Origin: Siphonodentalium dalli
Lineage: Eukaryota > Mollusca > Scaphopoda > Gadilida > Siphonodentaliidae
Direction of reading: 5' to 3'
Assembly (NCBI GenBank): GCA_032622095.1
Contig: CP136069.1
Span: forward strand, 4,016,976-4,080,975
DNA: 64,000 nt
Part shown: positions 44,350 through 56,550 of the stretch, one piece after another
How the letters are laid out: each line of letters begins with the position of its first letter
Numbering within the stretch: position 1 is the stretch's first letter
The notes under the pieces: generated by a model
Databases searched by the model: none
What the model saw: the letters and a program-made list of their open reading frames with translations, nothing else
Told to the model about the DNA's origin: nothing
Program-made: the position numbers and the translations under genes

Positions 44350-44858
44350 TTAACGAGATCCTTGTGGATGTATTATTTTTACAACTTTTGGTGTTAAAAC
44401 CACTAATAGACAGTGGTTTCAAAACCACACAATATGGTAGCTCCACCGCAGTGACCGTCGCGATACCATGGTGGAAAACATATATTACTGTGGTATTACC
44501 ACGTTTTTCAGGTCAATTACAATAAGGGTAGTGGTATACATAATTCATAACTTTGAATATATACTTATCATATCATATTGTTAATGGCGTGAGATATTTT
44601 ATTGAATGCCACATCAATAATCAATTGATGTTATAAGAATTAAACGTAACAAACAAAAAAATAGTAAAATTAAGTGTTTTAGCTAATATTTCATTTGAGA
44701 CAATAACTTGGTGACCCATTAACCCAATGAAATTAATTTTATATTAGCAAACATAATATTGCCTAGGCAAACTGATTTTGCGTCTGTATTTACCTAGGCA
44801 TTGCCGAATACCAAGGCTAATTCACATGACTGACTGTCTGACATTCAAACATTCTCAC

Positions 44859-44970
44859 CTTTCCTGTTAAGGCTGGTACTAACAGCTGACCTGGTTACCC
44901 GTGACGATTTCATCTTTGGAGACTTCGGTTTTGGAGCCTCTCTGATTGGTTTAGCAACTGGTTTAACAGG
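44859..44970 (-). CDS. DLGAP5: DLGAP5/HURP-like protein, exon 3
   Basis: Acceptor 'aatttttcatttcatag' before 44970, donor AGGAAAG|GTGAGA after 44859. The exon is 112 nt, phase 0 to phase 1. It reads PVKPVAKPIREAPKPKSPKM then KSSRVTRSAVSTSLNRK. Basic, with an S-R-V-T-R-S-A motif that matches the R-[IM]-T-R-S-A elements I recall in vertebrate HURP N-terminal regions. Confidence 0.8.
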
Positions 44971-45006
44971 CTATGAAATGAAAAATTTATCATATCAGGA
45001 CAACTA

Positions 45007-45381
45007 CCCTGCTGGACAAAACAAGTGTCCACTTAACCGCGGTGCAGTTAGCGTTGCCACCGCGGCCGAAATGCAACTACATTGCGGCTCCACCGGCTAA
45101 CTACAGTTGGGCTGCGGTGTACTTGCCATTCGGCCATGGTGTAGTTGCCGCGGTGTACGTTCATTAAACTGAAAAAAGATGATACAAACCCGAAATCTAA
45201 CCACGATGTACATGCCATTCGGCCGCGTTGTAGTTGCCTTTCGGCCATGGTGTACTTGCCGCTCGGCTGCAGTGTACTTGCCGTTCGGCCGCGGTGCTCA
45301 ACTGCAGTTACAAATTCTGACACCGCGACCGAACGGCAAATACACCACGGTGCCAATGGACACTTGTTTTGTCCAGCGGGG
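45007..45381. mobile_element. GC-rich TA-flanked MITE (375 bp)
   Basis: TA|CCCTGCTGGACAAAACAAG ... CTTGTTTTGTCCAGCGGGG|TA. Interior is tandem and inverted 22-bp 'gccgcggtgtacttgccgtt' units. Open frames on both strands are repeat translations. Tc1/mariner-type target. Confidence 0.82.
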
Positions 45382-45493
45382 TACTAATACAGCCCTTGAA
45401 ATTGTTTTTTTTTCGGCATTGCTGTAGAATGCCACGAAATTCCATATTGGCTCCTACAGCTTTTTCTACAGCATTGCCTTTTGCAGTAATTAA

Positions 45494-45885
45494 CCCTTTA
45501 CCCAACAGAAGGGCCCTGTGCCAATGCATTCTCTTATATATGCGAGTCGACCATAGGTCGCCTCGCATATATAAGAGAATGCATTGGCTTAACACATTAA
45601 AAATTATAAAATTGTTAAAGAATGTAAGAAAAAATGGTAAAAAGTGTTAAAAAAAGATTTTTTTTAGGCCAATGCATTCTCTTATATATGCGAGGCGACC
45701 TATGGTCGACTCGCATATATAAGAGAATGCATTGGCACAGGGCATAACTGTAACTATCACAATGTGGTCAAGGAGCCGATTCCAATGATATCCATATTTG
45801 TATGGTTCTATTGAGACAGACCGAAGATAGTTTAGGCTGTTGAAGCTTTATTTGGCCGGTTTTGGCCGGTTTGTTGGGTAAAGGG
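45494..45885. mobile_element. TTAA element, inverted copy of the CCCTTTACCCAACA type
   Basis: TTAA at 45490-45493 and 45886-45889, two palindromic cores, and the 'cacaatgtggtcaaggagcc' segment on the right. Opposite orientation to 43082-43469. Confidence 0.85.
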
Positions 45886-46447
45886 TTAATGTTGAGGACT
45901 GCTATTCAGACCTTCACGATGTGATGCGAATCATGATTTTACTATCATGATGTGATGTGCATCACGATGCAAATTCTTGGCAACTGACCAAGGCTGAAAA
46001 TAAGTGGCCTTTACGGTCATTGTTCCACGAAAAATAGCTTACATGTATGTCCAGTGCACTACTGTATCTGTCGGACATTTTGTCCAACGCAAATTTTAAA
46101 ACAATCTGTTTGGGTACGTCCAAGGAGCCACTACTGGCCAAATCAGACATTGAAAGTAAAAATAGTTCGTTTTTAAATAACAGATCAATTCAGAGTGAAT
46201 ATAATTATGTCATTTGTATATTGCAAGTGTATTTATTATTAATGAACATAAAAATTTTGAACTTTTGAAAACAAAAATAACATGGGTTTTTTCCAGGGTG
46301 GAGATTGGACGCTCACTAAAATGTGCATCTCATTCACAAATAATACTAGTAAGTAAAATAGAAATTTAAATACTGTCTCATACAGTAGTACGAGTACGTC
46401 TGAATTTTGACAGGCACCATTTTGAAATGACCAACACCATCCATTAA

Positions 46448-46893
46448 CCCTTTACCCAACAGAACGGCCCTGTGCCAATGCATTCTCTTATATATGCGAG
46501 TCGACCATAGGTCGCCTCGCATATATAAGAGAATGCATTGGCTTAACACATTAAAAATTATAAAATTGTCAAAGAATGTAAAAAAATATTATAAAAATTG
46601 TTAAAAAATGTAAAAAAAAATTTATAAAATTGTTAAAGAATGTAAGAAAAAATGGTAAAAAAAGATTTTTTTTAGGCCAATGCATTCTCTTATATATGCG
46701 AGGCGACCTATGGTCGACTCGCATATATAAGAGAATGCATTGGCACAGGGCATAACTGTAACCATCACAATGTGGTCAATGAGCCGGTTCCAATGATATC
46801 CATATTTGTATGGTTTTATTGAGACAGACCCAAGATATTTTAGGCTGTTGCAGCTTTATTTGGCCGTTTTTGGCCGGTTTGTTGGGTAAAGGG
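46448..46893. mobile_element. TTAA element, inverted copy, longer spacer
   Basis: TTAA at 46444-46447 and 46894-46897. Same as 45494-45885 with a partly duplicated 'ttaaaaattataaaattg' spacer between its two palindromic cores. Confidence 0.85.
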
Positions 46894-47082
46894 TTAAGGG
46901 CCTGTCATTTTGACAGTGAGTACAATATTTTTTATTTTGAGCCTTGCAACTGATGGCTGTGAAAATTAGATGAACCACTTTATCATCTTTAGTATACATG
47001 TACATTGTATATTCTCACTGATCAGTCCATCTTATTATATTCATTGAAGTATAATAAGACTACAAGACCCACAGTGTACAGT

Positions 47083-47278
47083 AATGACCAAAGTATCACA
47101 GCAGAATTATTGGAAATTTTTCAGGATTTAGTTGGAAATGTGGCTTGCTGCCATTCATCGGAAAGCTCTCACTGAGAGCTTTCTGATCAATGGCAACAGG
47201 CCATATTTCTGACTAAATCATGAAAAATTTCCCATAATTATGCTGTGGTTTAGCGGTGATTATTCAGGACATTACTGC
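47083..47278. mobile_element. TACAGTAATG foldback MITE (about 196 bp)
   Basis: 'cagtaatgaccaaagtatca' ... 'tgattattcaggacattact', with long inverted arms around 'gaaagctctcactgagagct'. The fullest copy of its family. Diverged. Confidence 0.75.
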
Positions 47279-47536
47279 AGCCTTCATAATTGGCTACGGC
47301 AATCAGCATTGCCGAAGCTATTTGCTGAAGCAAACTGGGCCATGGCATACTGTTGCCGTAGCGGATTGCCGAAGCCAAACAATCTGAATTAAGAGGGCTG
47401 TTACTGTAACTAAAATGAAAATGCATGTCCATGTATTAGAAGTAGACTATAATAGTTAATATAGTCCCTAGATCTGCCCAGATTGGAAGTTTTAAGTGAA
47501 AAAGTTTGGATATCTGACTATTGATAACTCTGCATA

Positions 47537-47911
47537 CCCTGCTTGACAAAACAAGTGTCCACCTAACCGCGGTGCAGTTAGCGTTGCCACCGTGGCTGAA
47601 ATGCAACTACACCGCGGCTCCACCGGCTAACTACAGTTGGGCCGCGGTGTACTTGCCGTTCGGCCATGGTGTAATTGCCGCGGTGTACGTTCATTAAACT
47701 GAAAAAAGACGATACAAACCAGAAATCTAACCACGGTGTACATGCCGTTCGGCTGCGGTGTAGTTGCCTTTCGGCCGCAGTGTACTTGCTGTTGGGCCAC
47801 AGTGTACTTGCCGTTCGGCCGCGGTGCTCAACTGCAGTTACAAACTCTGACACCGCGGCCGAACGGCAAATACACCGCGGTGCCAATGGACACTTGTTTT
47901 GTCCAGCGGGG
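47537..47911. mobile_element. GC-rich TA-flanked MITE (375 bp)
   Basis: Near copy of 45007-45381 (TA|CCCTGCTTGACAAAACAAG ... GTCCAGCGGGG|TA), same orientation and length. Confidence 0.82.
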
Positions 47912-48009
47912 TACATGAATTGTTTTTGCATCGCAAAACGAGGTTGCACCTCCAGTCAACCAGTCAAGTGGTACATGTATCACTGGGAATGCTTTCTGGT
48001 TGCCCAAAG

Positions 48010-48115
48010 CTCACTGAGAGCTTTCCGAAGAATGGCAACAAGTCATATTTCCGACTAAATCCTGAAAAGTTACCCATAATTCTATTGTGGTTAAGGAGTC
48101 GATTATTTAGGGCTG
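48010..48115. mobile_element. TACAGTAATG-family MITE half abutting the exon 2 donor
   Basis: Right arm of the 47083-47278 type: 'gagagctttccgaagaatgg' through 'aaggagtcgattatttaggg', ending CTG|TA at 48116-48117. Only six bases separate that TA from the exon 2 boundary. Confidence 0.75.
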
Positions 48116-48123
48116 TAGATCAC

Positions 48124-48293
48124 CTGTTTTGTGGTTCCTTTTTTAAACCATTTGAGGTCATCGTCGTGCTTTTTCAAACCAGCTTGGAATGGCTTCTTGT
48201 TTTTTCTCTTCTCCTCCTCCCTTTGCACATCTCGCTGCTGCTTCCATTTTGCAAGCTTCTCCATCCGATCTTTTACTTTATCAGCCATACGAT
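48124..48293 (-). CDS. DLGAP5: DLGAP5/HURP-like protein, exon 2 (basic KWKQQ segment)
   Basis: Acceptor 'taacttttttgtgtcag' before 48293, donor AAACAG|GTGATC after 48124. The exon is 170 nt, phase 1 to phase 0. G of exon 1 plus AT gives D, then RMADKVKDRMEKLAKWKQQR, DVQREEEKRKNKKPFQAGLK, KHDDDLKWFKKGTTKQ. A highly charged helix or coiled coil followed by K-x-x-F-x-x-G. Vertebrate HURP has at the same place a Q-K-x-K-E-E-K..KRGIFKVG helix within its microtubule-binding N-terminus. The resemblance is from memory and needs alignment. Confidence 0.85.
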
Positions 48294-48319
48294 CTGACAC
48301 AAAAAAGTTACGGTAAGTA

Positions 48320-49100
48320 TATCATGCTAACAAAGAATTTAGTGTCATTTGCATTTACATGTACATGTAGCTATACCTGAGAACATACATGTACCGTACA
48401 TGAAGGAGAAGATCTTTTCGACCATCCTGGATTACTATTACTCATACATTCTGTACGCCTTGAATTGTGAAAATTATGACTAAGTGTCATGAAAAAACAG
48501 CATTATACATGTAACTACCCGGTATGGATAAATTTCCAACATCATGGCGCAAATAGAAATTTCAGTACATTTTGATTTGAAACAATAAAGTTTGTTTGAA
48601 TATAGCCAATTTAACACTGTAATGTGAAGAAAGAATTTACAATGCAGCCAAAGACCTGCACAATCACTGGTTGATCAAAAATATCGGCTAATAATTATAT
48701 GTAATTGATTGACACTGACAACTGTGGAAAGGTCTATTGTGGGAATTGCTTGCAATGATCATTTTTGCAAATCCCACCATCCCAGCTTGCATTTCCAATG
48801 AAACCTAATCAAATGACACAGGCAGCTGATACCGGTACATGTACAATGTATTTATGACCAGAGAACGCATGCATTGAACAAAATCCATATTTTATTGTAG
48901 ATTCCTACAACATTTCTTCAAAAGACGCTTGGACAAGAAACGAGCGGCAACATGGCAAATGGGTCCAGTATAAAGAGTTTCAGTTGACTACAGTGTATGC
49001 TTGTCTATAGTATAATAGAGGTACAGACATTTATTTTTTCATGGTTTTTGACACAAATTACCAACAACTGTGCAGTCTGCAGATGCATTGCAATAACATT
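48320..49100. other. Intron 1, no gene seen
   Basis: AT-rich, several tacatgtac motifs, no repeat family recognised and no exon. Confidence 0.4.
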
Positions 49101-49105
49101 CCGTA

Positions 49106-49478
49106 AGGCCAAAAAAAAATACTTGTGTTTAGGGTTTCCCTACCTACTCTAAAAAAAGGTGCCTGCCCAAAACTTTTTATTGGACTGTAGACACAGATAA
49201 ATTTTATTTTTCAGCGGGAACGGTATCGATAGGTATCTTAGTAACCCATTCTCAGACCTCTCCTATAATTTTTTTTAGAAGTTTTATGGTCTAGTACTCT
49301 GACTAATTCAAGATATTAACAATATTTAGTATTGAACCTTTCAATTGATCTGAATTGTGAAGCTTTCAAGATTGAATTGCCAATGACCCAATGGAATTCA
49401 GAATAAAAAAAAATCCCTACCTACCCTAATTATTTTAGACCATGTAACCCTAAACACAGGTATTAATTTTTTTTGGCC
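49106..49478. mobile_element. TIR element, GGCCAAAAAAAAATAC type
   Basis: GGCCAAAAAAAAATACTTGTG + 'tttagggt' on the left and 'accctaaacacaggtatta' + TTTTTTTTGGCC on the right, inverted. 'tccctacctac' repeats occur inside at both ends. No convincing TSD found. Confidence 0.55.
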
Positions 49479-49561
49479 CAAGTAAACCCGGAAGTAATTT
49501 TTGTTGATCTTGTTGGTTTTGTCAAAGTAATCGGACAATTTTCAAAAGGTGATAGTCAGAT

Positions 49562-50047
49562 CACAGGCCTTCCAAACAGTGAGTGATAAATATTAATTAA
49601 AATAATTTTTTTATTAATATTTACCTTTTAGATGACATACCGGTAGGTACGGTATGAATCAAGCAGCCATATTCCTCTCCCTGCTACTGCATACTAGTCA
49701 TTTTACAGTGTATAACTAATACTATAAGTCCTGTGTCCATTTCAACTCTTAACAGGAAATAGCTAACTGACCACAGGAAGTGATCACTGACCACTGGGCA
49801 TGACAATTGTCAACAATTTTAAATTCTTTACTGGCCAGTACATTATGTCCACTCACCACTTCCTGTCAACACTCAACAATGGGAAGTGTTCAAATGGACA
49901 CCGGACTTATACACTGTAAAATGACTAGTATGCAGTAGCAGGGAAAGGAATATGGCTGCTTGATTCATACATGTGTCTTCTTATAGGTAAATATTAATAA
50001 AAAAAATTATTTTAATTATTTATCACTCACTGTTTGAAAGGCCTGTG
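49562..50047. mobile_element. Palindromic hAT-type element (486 bp), TSD AGTCAGAT
   Basis: Almost the whole element is a long imperfect inverted repeat. Ends CACAGGCCTTCCAAACAGTG / complement, arms of about 230 bp including 'atggctgcttgattcata'. Perfect 8-bp AGTCAGAT at 49554-49561 and 50048-50055. Confidence 0.88.
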
Positions 50048-50337
50048 AGTCAGATGTACATGTACATCTACTAGTAGACTCATAGTCAATACTAATAGGT
50101 TGAATAGATTATACATTCCGTACTGGTATACAGTACTAGTAGCTATATTTGGGAATTTCCAGACTTGTTGAAGTTGTTCTGTGTTTGATATGTATGCCCG
50201 GCCATTTGGTTAAGCTTTCATAACTTGTGATTCTATATTAGGATACCGATTTATAAATTTGATTAAAACCTTATTTTTGGGACTTTATGTCCAGTAACTG
50301 CGGTTCAAGATCAACATAACTGAGTGATTACAACAAA

Positions 50338-52033
50338 CAGGTCGGGCATACATCAAAAACGGTCTAAGCACTGTAGCTCGTTTTGTCTACTGTAGCCCGA
50401 TTGAGCTACGTTTTTAATGTGATTTACACACCTCCAATCCTCCATCGATTACAGCCATAACACGAAAAAAGCGCATTCCGAATTTTCTTTCATTTATAGT
50501 TGTGTACCACTATCACGCATACAAAGAAGCAAAAAACTCAACGACTCACCACGGCTTTAATAACTTTTGAGCGATTCAAAATCAATTGGTTTTGGTTAAT
50601 TCACCATTAAAAACGGTACAAAATTAACATCAAAATCTGTTGATCGAAATGAAAATCTTCATCAAATCTGAGGAACTTCCGTTCGCAATTGTGTTCGCAA
50701 ACACCGTTTGTTGCTATAATCCAGAGTTTCCGCTATAGTGGCAGGGGATCCCTTTTTGGGCCCAATTCCCCCAGCCAATTTCCCCCCTTCTGTCATACCA
50801 CAGGACATATTTCCAGATGTATACAGGACTACAGTCTACAGGTATAAAGATGTTTACTTCTCAATTTTGTTGGGACAGTACTACCGGTAAGAAATTTAAA
50901 TACAATGTAGTTGACAACTTTATTTGATTTCTAGCGAGAATCCACACTCGGACCGATCTAACACGAACTGAGGAAGTGATCAAACCCGACATCGCTAGAA
51001 CACATGCTTTGGAGTCCGCTGGTTACGTTGCTGTGGTTACATGTAGGTTATGAAAAATGACCGCCGATAATTTTAATCATGTTATATTCCGGTACGTTAT
51101 GCATCCGAACTTTCTGCTGAGTCTTGAACAGTGGTCGTTTAACTTCAACGGGCGTGTTTCCGTATATAGCAATTATTTTTTATCTAATATTTTTTCTATG
51201 TTTTAAAGTTATTGCGGTTGATAGCATAGTAACTTACTGTAGGTAGAAAATGGATGCAAAACGATCAGCAAATCAACTCTCTGTTTCTTCTATTGGCCGA
51301 TACAACAAAAGTAGGTCCACTAGTGTTTCCACGACACTGAAAACATTGACTGCATTTTCCCCTCGGCGGATACAGGACACGTTCCCCAAAACCTAGCAGA
51401 AAGCCTGTATAATCTGATTGGTTGCATTTTGCCGGGGATTAATGGTACGCTGTTAATGGGATTTCAATGTAAAATCTATCTGTTGGAATGTACGGAACGA
51501 CAAATGGACAACCATATTTGTAATACTGTTATGCGAGGTGCTTCCATATTTCAAAGTAGGGTTGTGAATCGTGTTTCCGTACTTGTCTTCTCTGAATGGC
51601 GTTCGCAAAACATTTAACAAATAGTCGTCTCCGAGTAAAGCTGTTCGCTTTATCCAACCAGGTAAGCCACATAAACTGGATGTTCTTCAAACTTCTTGGC
51701 CTTCTAAAAGAAATAACCTGCAAAAACAAATGGATCTTTCCCTACTTTCTATGGCAAAATCTTATATTTTCAGGAAAGTCACTACCAAATGCTAACAGGT
51801 CTTAATTAAAACATCGTTAATTGCGCTTAAGCCGTGGTGAGTCGTTGAGTTTTTTGCTCCTTTGTAGACGTGATAGTGGTACACAACTAATGAAAGAAAA
51901 TTCAAAATGCGCTATTTTCGTGGTATGGCGGTAATCGATGTGTGTATTTGAAATCACATTAAAAACATAGCTCAATCGGGCTACAGTAGACAAAACGAGC
52001 TATGTAGACCATTTTTTATGTGTGCCCGACCTG
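50338..52033. mobile_element. CAGGTCGGGC-ended transposon (1696 bp), about 210-bp TIRs, TSD ACAAA
   Basis: Ends CAGGTCGGGCATACAT and ATGTGTGCCCGACCTG. The TIRs extend about 210 bp (to 'actcaccacggctttaa' on the left, 'aagccgtggtgagt' on the right). 5-bp ACAAA at 50333-50337 and 52034-52038. The interior has no recognisable transposase. Confidence 0.85.
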
Positions 52034-52165
52034 ACAAATGACTGAAATGTCAAAGTTTCAAATCATCGAGTCGATGATCGACAACAAAATAAAAATCCAA
52101 CAGGCAACACCTACAAACTGTAACACTAACAGTAACAAACTTACAAGTTACATTTACAAAGGCTA

Positions 52166-53134
52166 CTCTCGTGTCTGGAATAAACGTGCATGCACGTTTA
52201 TTAAATTTCGGGAGATTTTCCACCCTGCACGAAGCTTATTCCAGTCTGCACGTTTATTTAATTTTGTGTATTGTGTCTATTGTGATTTTGGAAGACAGGT
52301 CTTGACAGGCGATTTTGTTTTCCCCCACAACAAATCTTGATCGAGTGTTGTTTATAAAATCTCTGCATGGTACTAGGAAGTGTCAACAGAATAGTATCAA
52401 ATATTGTTGACAGGGAGCCGATTGAATGAGTCGAAGTTCTGCGGGACTCCCGAAACACCGGTGCCGGTGGGAACATGGATTTAAAACATGCAGAGCGCGA
52501 TTGATGCTCTGGATTACAAATACATTTGCAGTATTTTTGAAGATAAATCACGCAGCAATTCAGAGCTTGCTATGAATTACCACGGGGATTAAATTCCGAT
52601 CCTAATCGGTATGTTTAATCTGCAGCCATGCCCATGTGCCGTTTGAAGAACCAAAACAAATCAATATGCAGGAACCGCGATTCCGCTATAAATTAACCAA
52701 TGGAAGTATGCATTTGTACCGCGCGCACATACGTCATACAGAAAAATCGATAACCACGTGCCGGAATCCCGTGAGCCACGTGACACTACGTCATTATGTA
52801 GATACGACCTTAGCAATGCAATCCAGGGGGGTAATCCAAATTGTGCTATTAAATCTGCTAATACCGACCGGCTATCGGTGTATTGCTAATGAACATATGA
52901 TTGTTGTTCGCAGTACCGGGATTTTGTATCGCATATTGCTATGTGAAACCGGCCAATTTGCTAATTAAATTATATTAACACAATTTAGAAACACAATTTT
53001 GATATCCTGTATTTCCATAAAAATTTCCACCCTGCACTTATATTCCAGTCTGCACTTATATTAATTCTGGTCGGTTTTTCCACCGTCACCGTGCACTTAT
53101 ATTCCAGACTGCACTTTTATTCCAGACACGAGAG
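52166..53134. mobile_element. TA-flanked TIR element (about 969 bp)
   Basis: TA|CTCTCGTGTCTGGAATAAA ... TTTATTCCAGACACGAGAG|TA. Subterminal 'ttattccagtctgcac' repeats on both sides. No transposase; the 110-codon frame at 52636 has no recognisable features. Confidence 0.8.
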
Positions 53135-53857
53135 TACAGTCGTTCAGGTAGTAACGGGTCACAGGCAGTAACGGGTCAGTTGCTGTTTATCGTCGTGGCA
53201 AAAGTCACAGATGCACTTGATCTCCCAAAATCCTGTTGATTCTTGAGAATGAATATGTGTTGGAGATCATGTGCAATTTGTGGCGAGTTCTGACGGTAAT
53301 TTCCGATTTAATTCAATTTTTCTGACGGACAGTGGAAACGCATCGGAGGAAAGTAGGTCAACAAAATATGTCAAGTTGCAGATCGGCTGCTGCCAATAAA
53401 AAACAGAATAAAGTACACCCAAACTAAGCACTGTAAAATATTAACAAATTATTTATTTTTCAAATCCCAGACCCCCACAAAAGTTAAATTTGTCTTATTG
53501 TGTAAACATTTAATTTGTTTCGACCTACTTCCGTTGTCAATAGCGGGTCACATGCTTTTGTTGACAGTCGATCACACGCGTGCTATCACGGAATGGATAA
53601 AAACATGTCAATTGAATTCTAATGATTAGCATACGTTGGAAATAATAAAACATAGTAACATTTCATAATTTTTCATGCCTTCATTGGCAAGTTAAGACAT
53701 AATATATATAGGTTGAAATTGTTCTCATAGTTTAATTTTCCAACCAGAATTGAATGAAGAGTGAATGTTTTTTTTAGACCAACAGTCAAATATTTTCCAA
53801 TGGTCGGTAAAATAATTAGATTGGAATGGCTATCATTTGGAACATTTCTAACTTACC

Positions 53858-54236
53858 CAGGGGCGCCGGAAGCATCCAAGGGCAGGGGGGGGGGCAGAGC
53901 CTACAAAAAGGGCACTTTTCAGCAAAAAAGGGCATTTTCTTCGCAAACTCGGGAAAATAGCCATAAATTCATTGTGACAAAAATCCCTATTTTAATGGTA
54001 TTTGTCGGTTTTTATGGCCGTTTTGTGATAAAATTGACAAAAAATTAATGTTCCTTGTGAAATTGGTGGTATTTGGACCAAAAAAGTCACATTTTGCTAT
54101 AAAAACATGAGATTAAACACACAAAAAGCATTTTCTGTCTCCAGAAAAAGGGCAAGTCCTGCCCCTGTTCGCCCCCTATTCAAGGGCAGGGGGGTCAGCT
54201 GCCCCCTCTGCCCCCCCCCCTCTTCCGGCGCCCCTG
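53858..54236. mobile_element. hAT-type MITE (379 bp), CAGGGGCGCC ends, TSD AACTTACC
   Basis: CAGGGGCGCCGGAAG / CTTCCGGCGCCCCTG ends, typical of hAT elements. 8-bp AACTTACC at 53850-53857 and 54237-54244. Interior has 'aaaaagggca' repeats and G/C-rich ends. Confidence 0.9.
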
Positions 54237-54293
54237 AACTTACCAGGGTGCCAGGTTGAAAAATTATAGCAGTTGGAATTCTTGAGGGACCTG

Positions 54294-54296
<3 letters not shown>

Positions 54297-54330
<34 letters not shown>
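54297..54330. repeat. Poly-G run
   Basis: Homopolymer G tract of about 34 bases, likely variable. Confidence 0.85.
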
Positions 54331-54331
<1 letters not shown>

Positions 54332-54388
54332 ATCGAAGCCAAATTATTAACCCACCCGCTAGGGGTGTGGGAGGGACAGGGACGTGGC

Positions 54389-54491
54389 TAGATCATGCCA
54401 TGAACCTCTACTAATGCTAACGCCCGTTTTGAACTGATGGAGTATGACCTCTACGGGCGTTAGCATTAGTAGAGGTTCATGGCATGATCTA
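54389..54491. mobile_element. Perfect hairpin element (103 bp), TSD GGACGTGGC
   Basis: Arms TAGATCATGCCATGAACCTC... and complement, about 38 bp each and essentially perfect, around a 27-base loop. 9-bp GGACGTGGC at 54380-54388 and 54492-54500. A 9-bp duplication suggests MuDR/Merlin-type mobilisation. Confidence 0.8.
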
Positions 54492-54509
54492 GGACGTGGC
54501 CAGAGGGTC

Positions 54510-56540
54510 TCCGTTGGAATTTCCAATTCAGGAAGTTGGGTCTTGCCCAAGGGATGACCAGTGCACATATAAATATGCTAAGGTGCATCCACCAAATGAA
54601 GTGCCCAAGCCATATAATCCTCCCCGAGAAAACCACAAAATAATAAGAATATATAAACACCAAATGATAATTTTGCGATTTCAATTGTTCCGTTATAAAT
54701 TGATCTATTAGTACATTGCATTCTGTGTACAAACGGATAGTGTGCCATGTAACTGCTGTGATAATAACCTGACAGGGTCCACGGATGAATCCAGCAGACA
54801 CTTCATGCAGTGCTACATGTAGCTGGCAGCCAGTGGCAGGTCAATTATATTGGGAGGGGGCTGCACAAATTTAAAATTAACACACAACTGAGGGTGGGTT
54901 GGGTGCTTGGTGAAAATGGGTATCATGTCAGTGGCGACACACACCCAACACTCACTGTCGTTCGCGACGTCCTTGTTGTAACATTTACCTTTGTTTTTCT
55001 GGATCGGAGCAAAAGGAAAGTAATTGCAAGTCCCAGTTTTGTCGTTGCTTCTTTCTTGATGTATATGTTGAATACAAATGTAATCTAAATTGAATCATGA
55101 TCCACAAATAAAGCGATAAGTGGACTAGCTCACAAACCAATGATATTAATTGGATACATGTATATGTCAATCAGATTTGGCACTGGTAAGTGCTGCACAT
55201 GCATTGCAATGAAATGAGTACACCACATTTGGTATTCATGGTCATATAAACATGTACCGGGTAGGCCAAATGAATATGTTGTCAGTTTTGTGTGTGTGTT
55301 TGTGTCATTAATTAATTAATTTAGAAACTACAAAACATATAATTATGTACTGTCCGAAAATAAATATGGAGCTTTGATAAAATCATTGACAATTAAATGT
55401 GAGTAAAAAATGTGAGTTAAAGATATATATGTAATTAAATAAGTTATAGGCAATAACAACAAATTTGCCACTCGAGGTGACTCAAGACAGTACAATCCGC
55501 AATGAATTATAACTGATCCACTTGGGATTTGGGATGCAAGCGCCGAAGATGCTCGAAATGATCAAATGATCTTGTCCGCCACCTTCTGTTCTGGTAAATT
55601 TCCATTTTCCAGTGTTTTATATCAGTTTGTTGCCTTTACCCCTGTTTATCCCATAGAAAGAGTGGAGCTGTCCTATCCTGACTGCCAACCATCCACACCA
55701 ACTGCTGCCACCTCTGCTCTGATTATATACCGGTACTAGTATATGTTTGTATTTGTATTTGAACACAAAATATTCAATCACACACTGTAACACTACTACA
55801 TATGATTTGTGAGTGAATGCTATTAACTGTACAGATCGAGGGCCATATTATGTTGGGAACAAATGTAATTGGAGTTTGTATCTCCACTATAAAAAAATAA
55901 TAAAAACATATTTCTCAACTACTAATTTTTCTACAAATTAGTTCTTGATTGTGATTCTAAAAGCGCTAATTATCATCATCAAAAACAAAGAATTAATTTC
56001 CCCGATGATGATCATGACGTACACGTGTATCGTCTAAGCTGTGCCTTGGTAATTGTTTTGAACATTGTTTTGTTTACATTCCGATGATGCTGAAATGGAG
56101 TTTAATCAGTTTATAGTAAACAAGTTTGTGTTAGATAAAAAACTTTTAATTGGAATAATTACATCTTGCACATGTTATTTGTGGTTTAATAACACACGAA
56201 CAGCCATCAATTGTGATATATACAGTTCAAACGAAAGGTGACCCTTTACTGCCTGAATTGACCCCTTATTGCCTGGATTTCGTGCTATCTTTGATCGCGT
56301 ATTTTAAACAGAAAGAGCAATATTTGTGAACATCACATAAGATGTATGATAGAGCTAGGATTTATGAACAAAATGACATATAAATTTTTATCCATTGTAC
56401 TTGCATACAGACAGGTGCAGCACAAACATAAAAAGTGACCCTTTACTGCCTGAATGACTGTACATGTAATAATACTAATAATATTAATAATCTATTCCGC
56501 AGTTGCTCAAAATCGATTCAATAATGCAACAGGTATATTA
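54510..56540. other. Intron 1, no gene seen
   Basis: Mostly unique AT-rich DNA between exons 1 and 2. 'ccctttactgcctgaat' occurs twice near 56240 and 56437. No exon or complete element recognised. Confidence 0.4.
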
Positions 56541-56550
56541 CTAAGATTAC

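Noticed and set aside
43197..46549. Frames with 'SQCILLYMRGDLWSTRIYKRMHW'-like peptides
   Set aside because: Translations of the palindromic core of TTAA elements.
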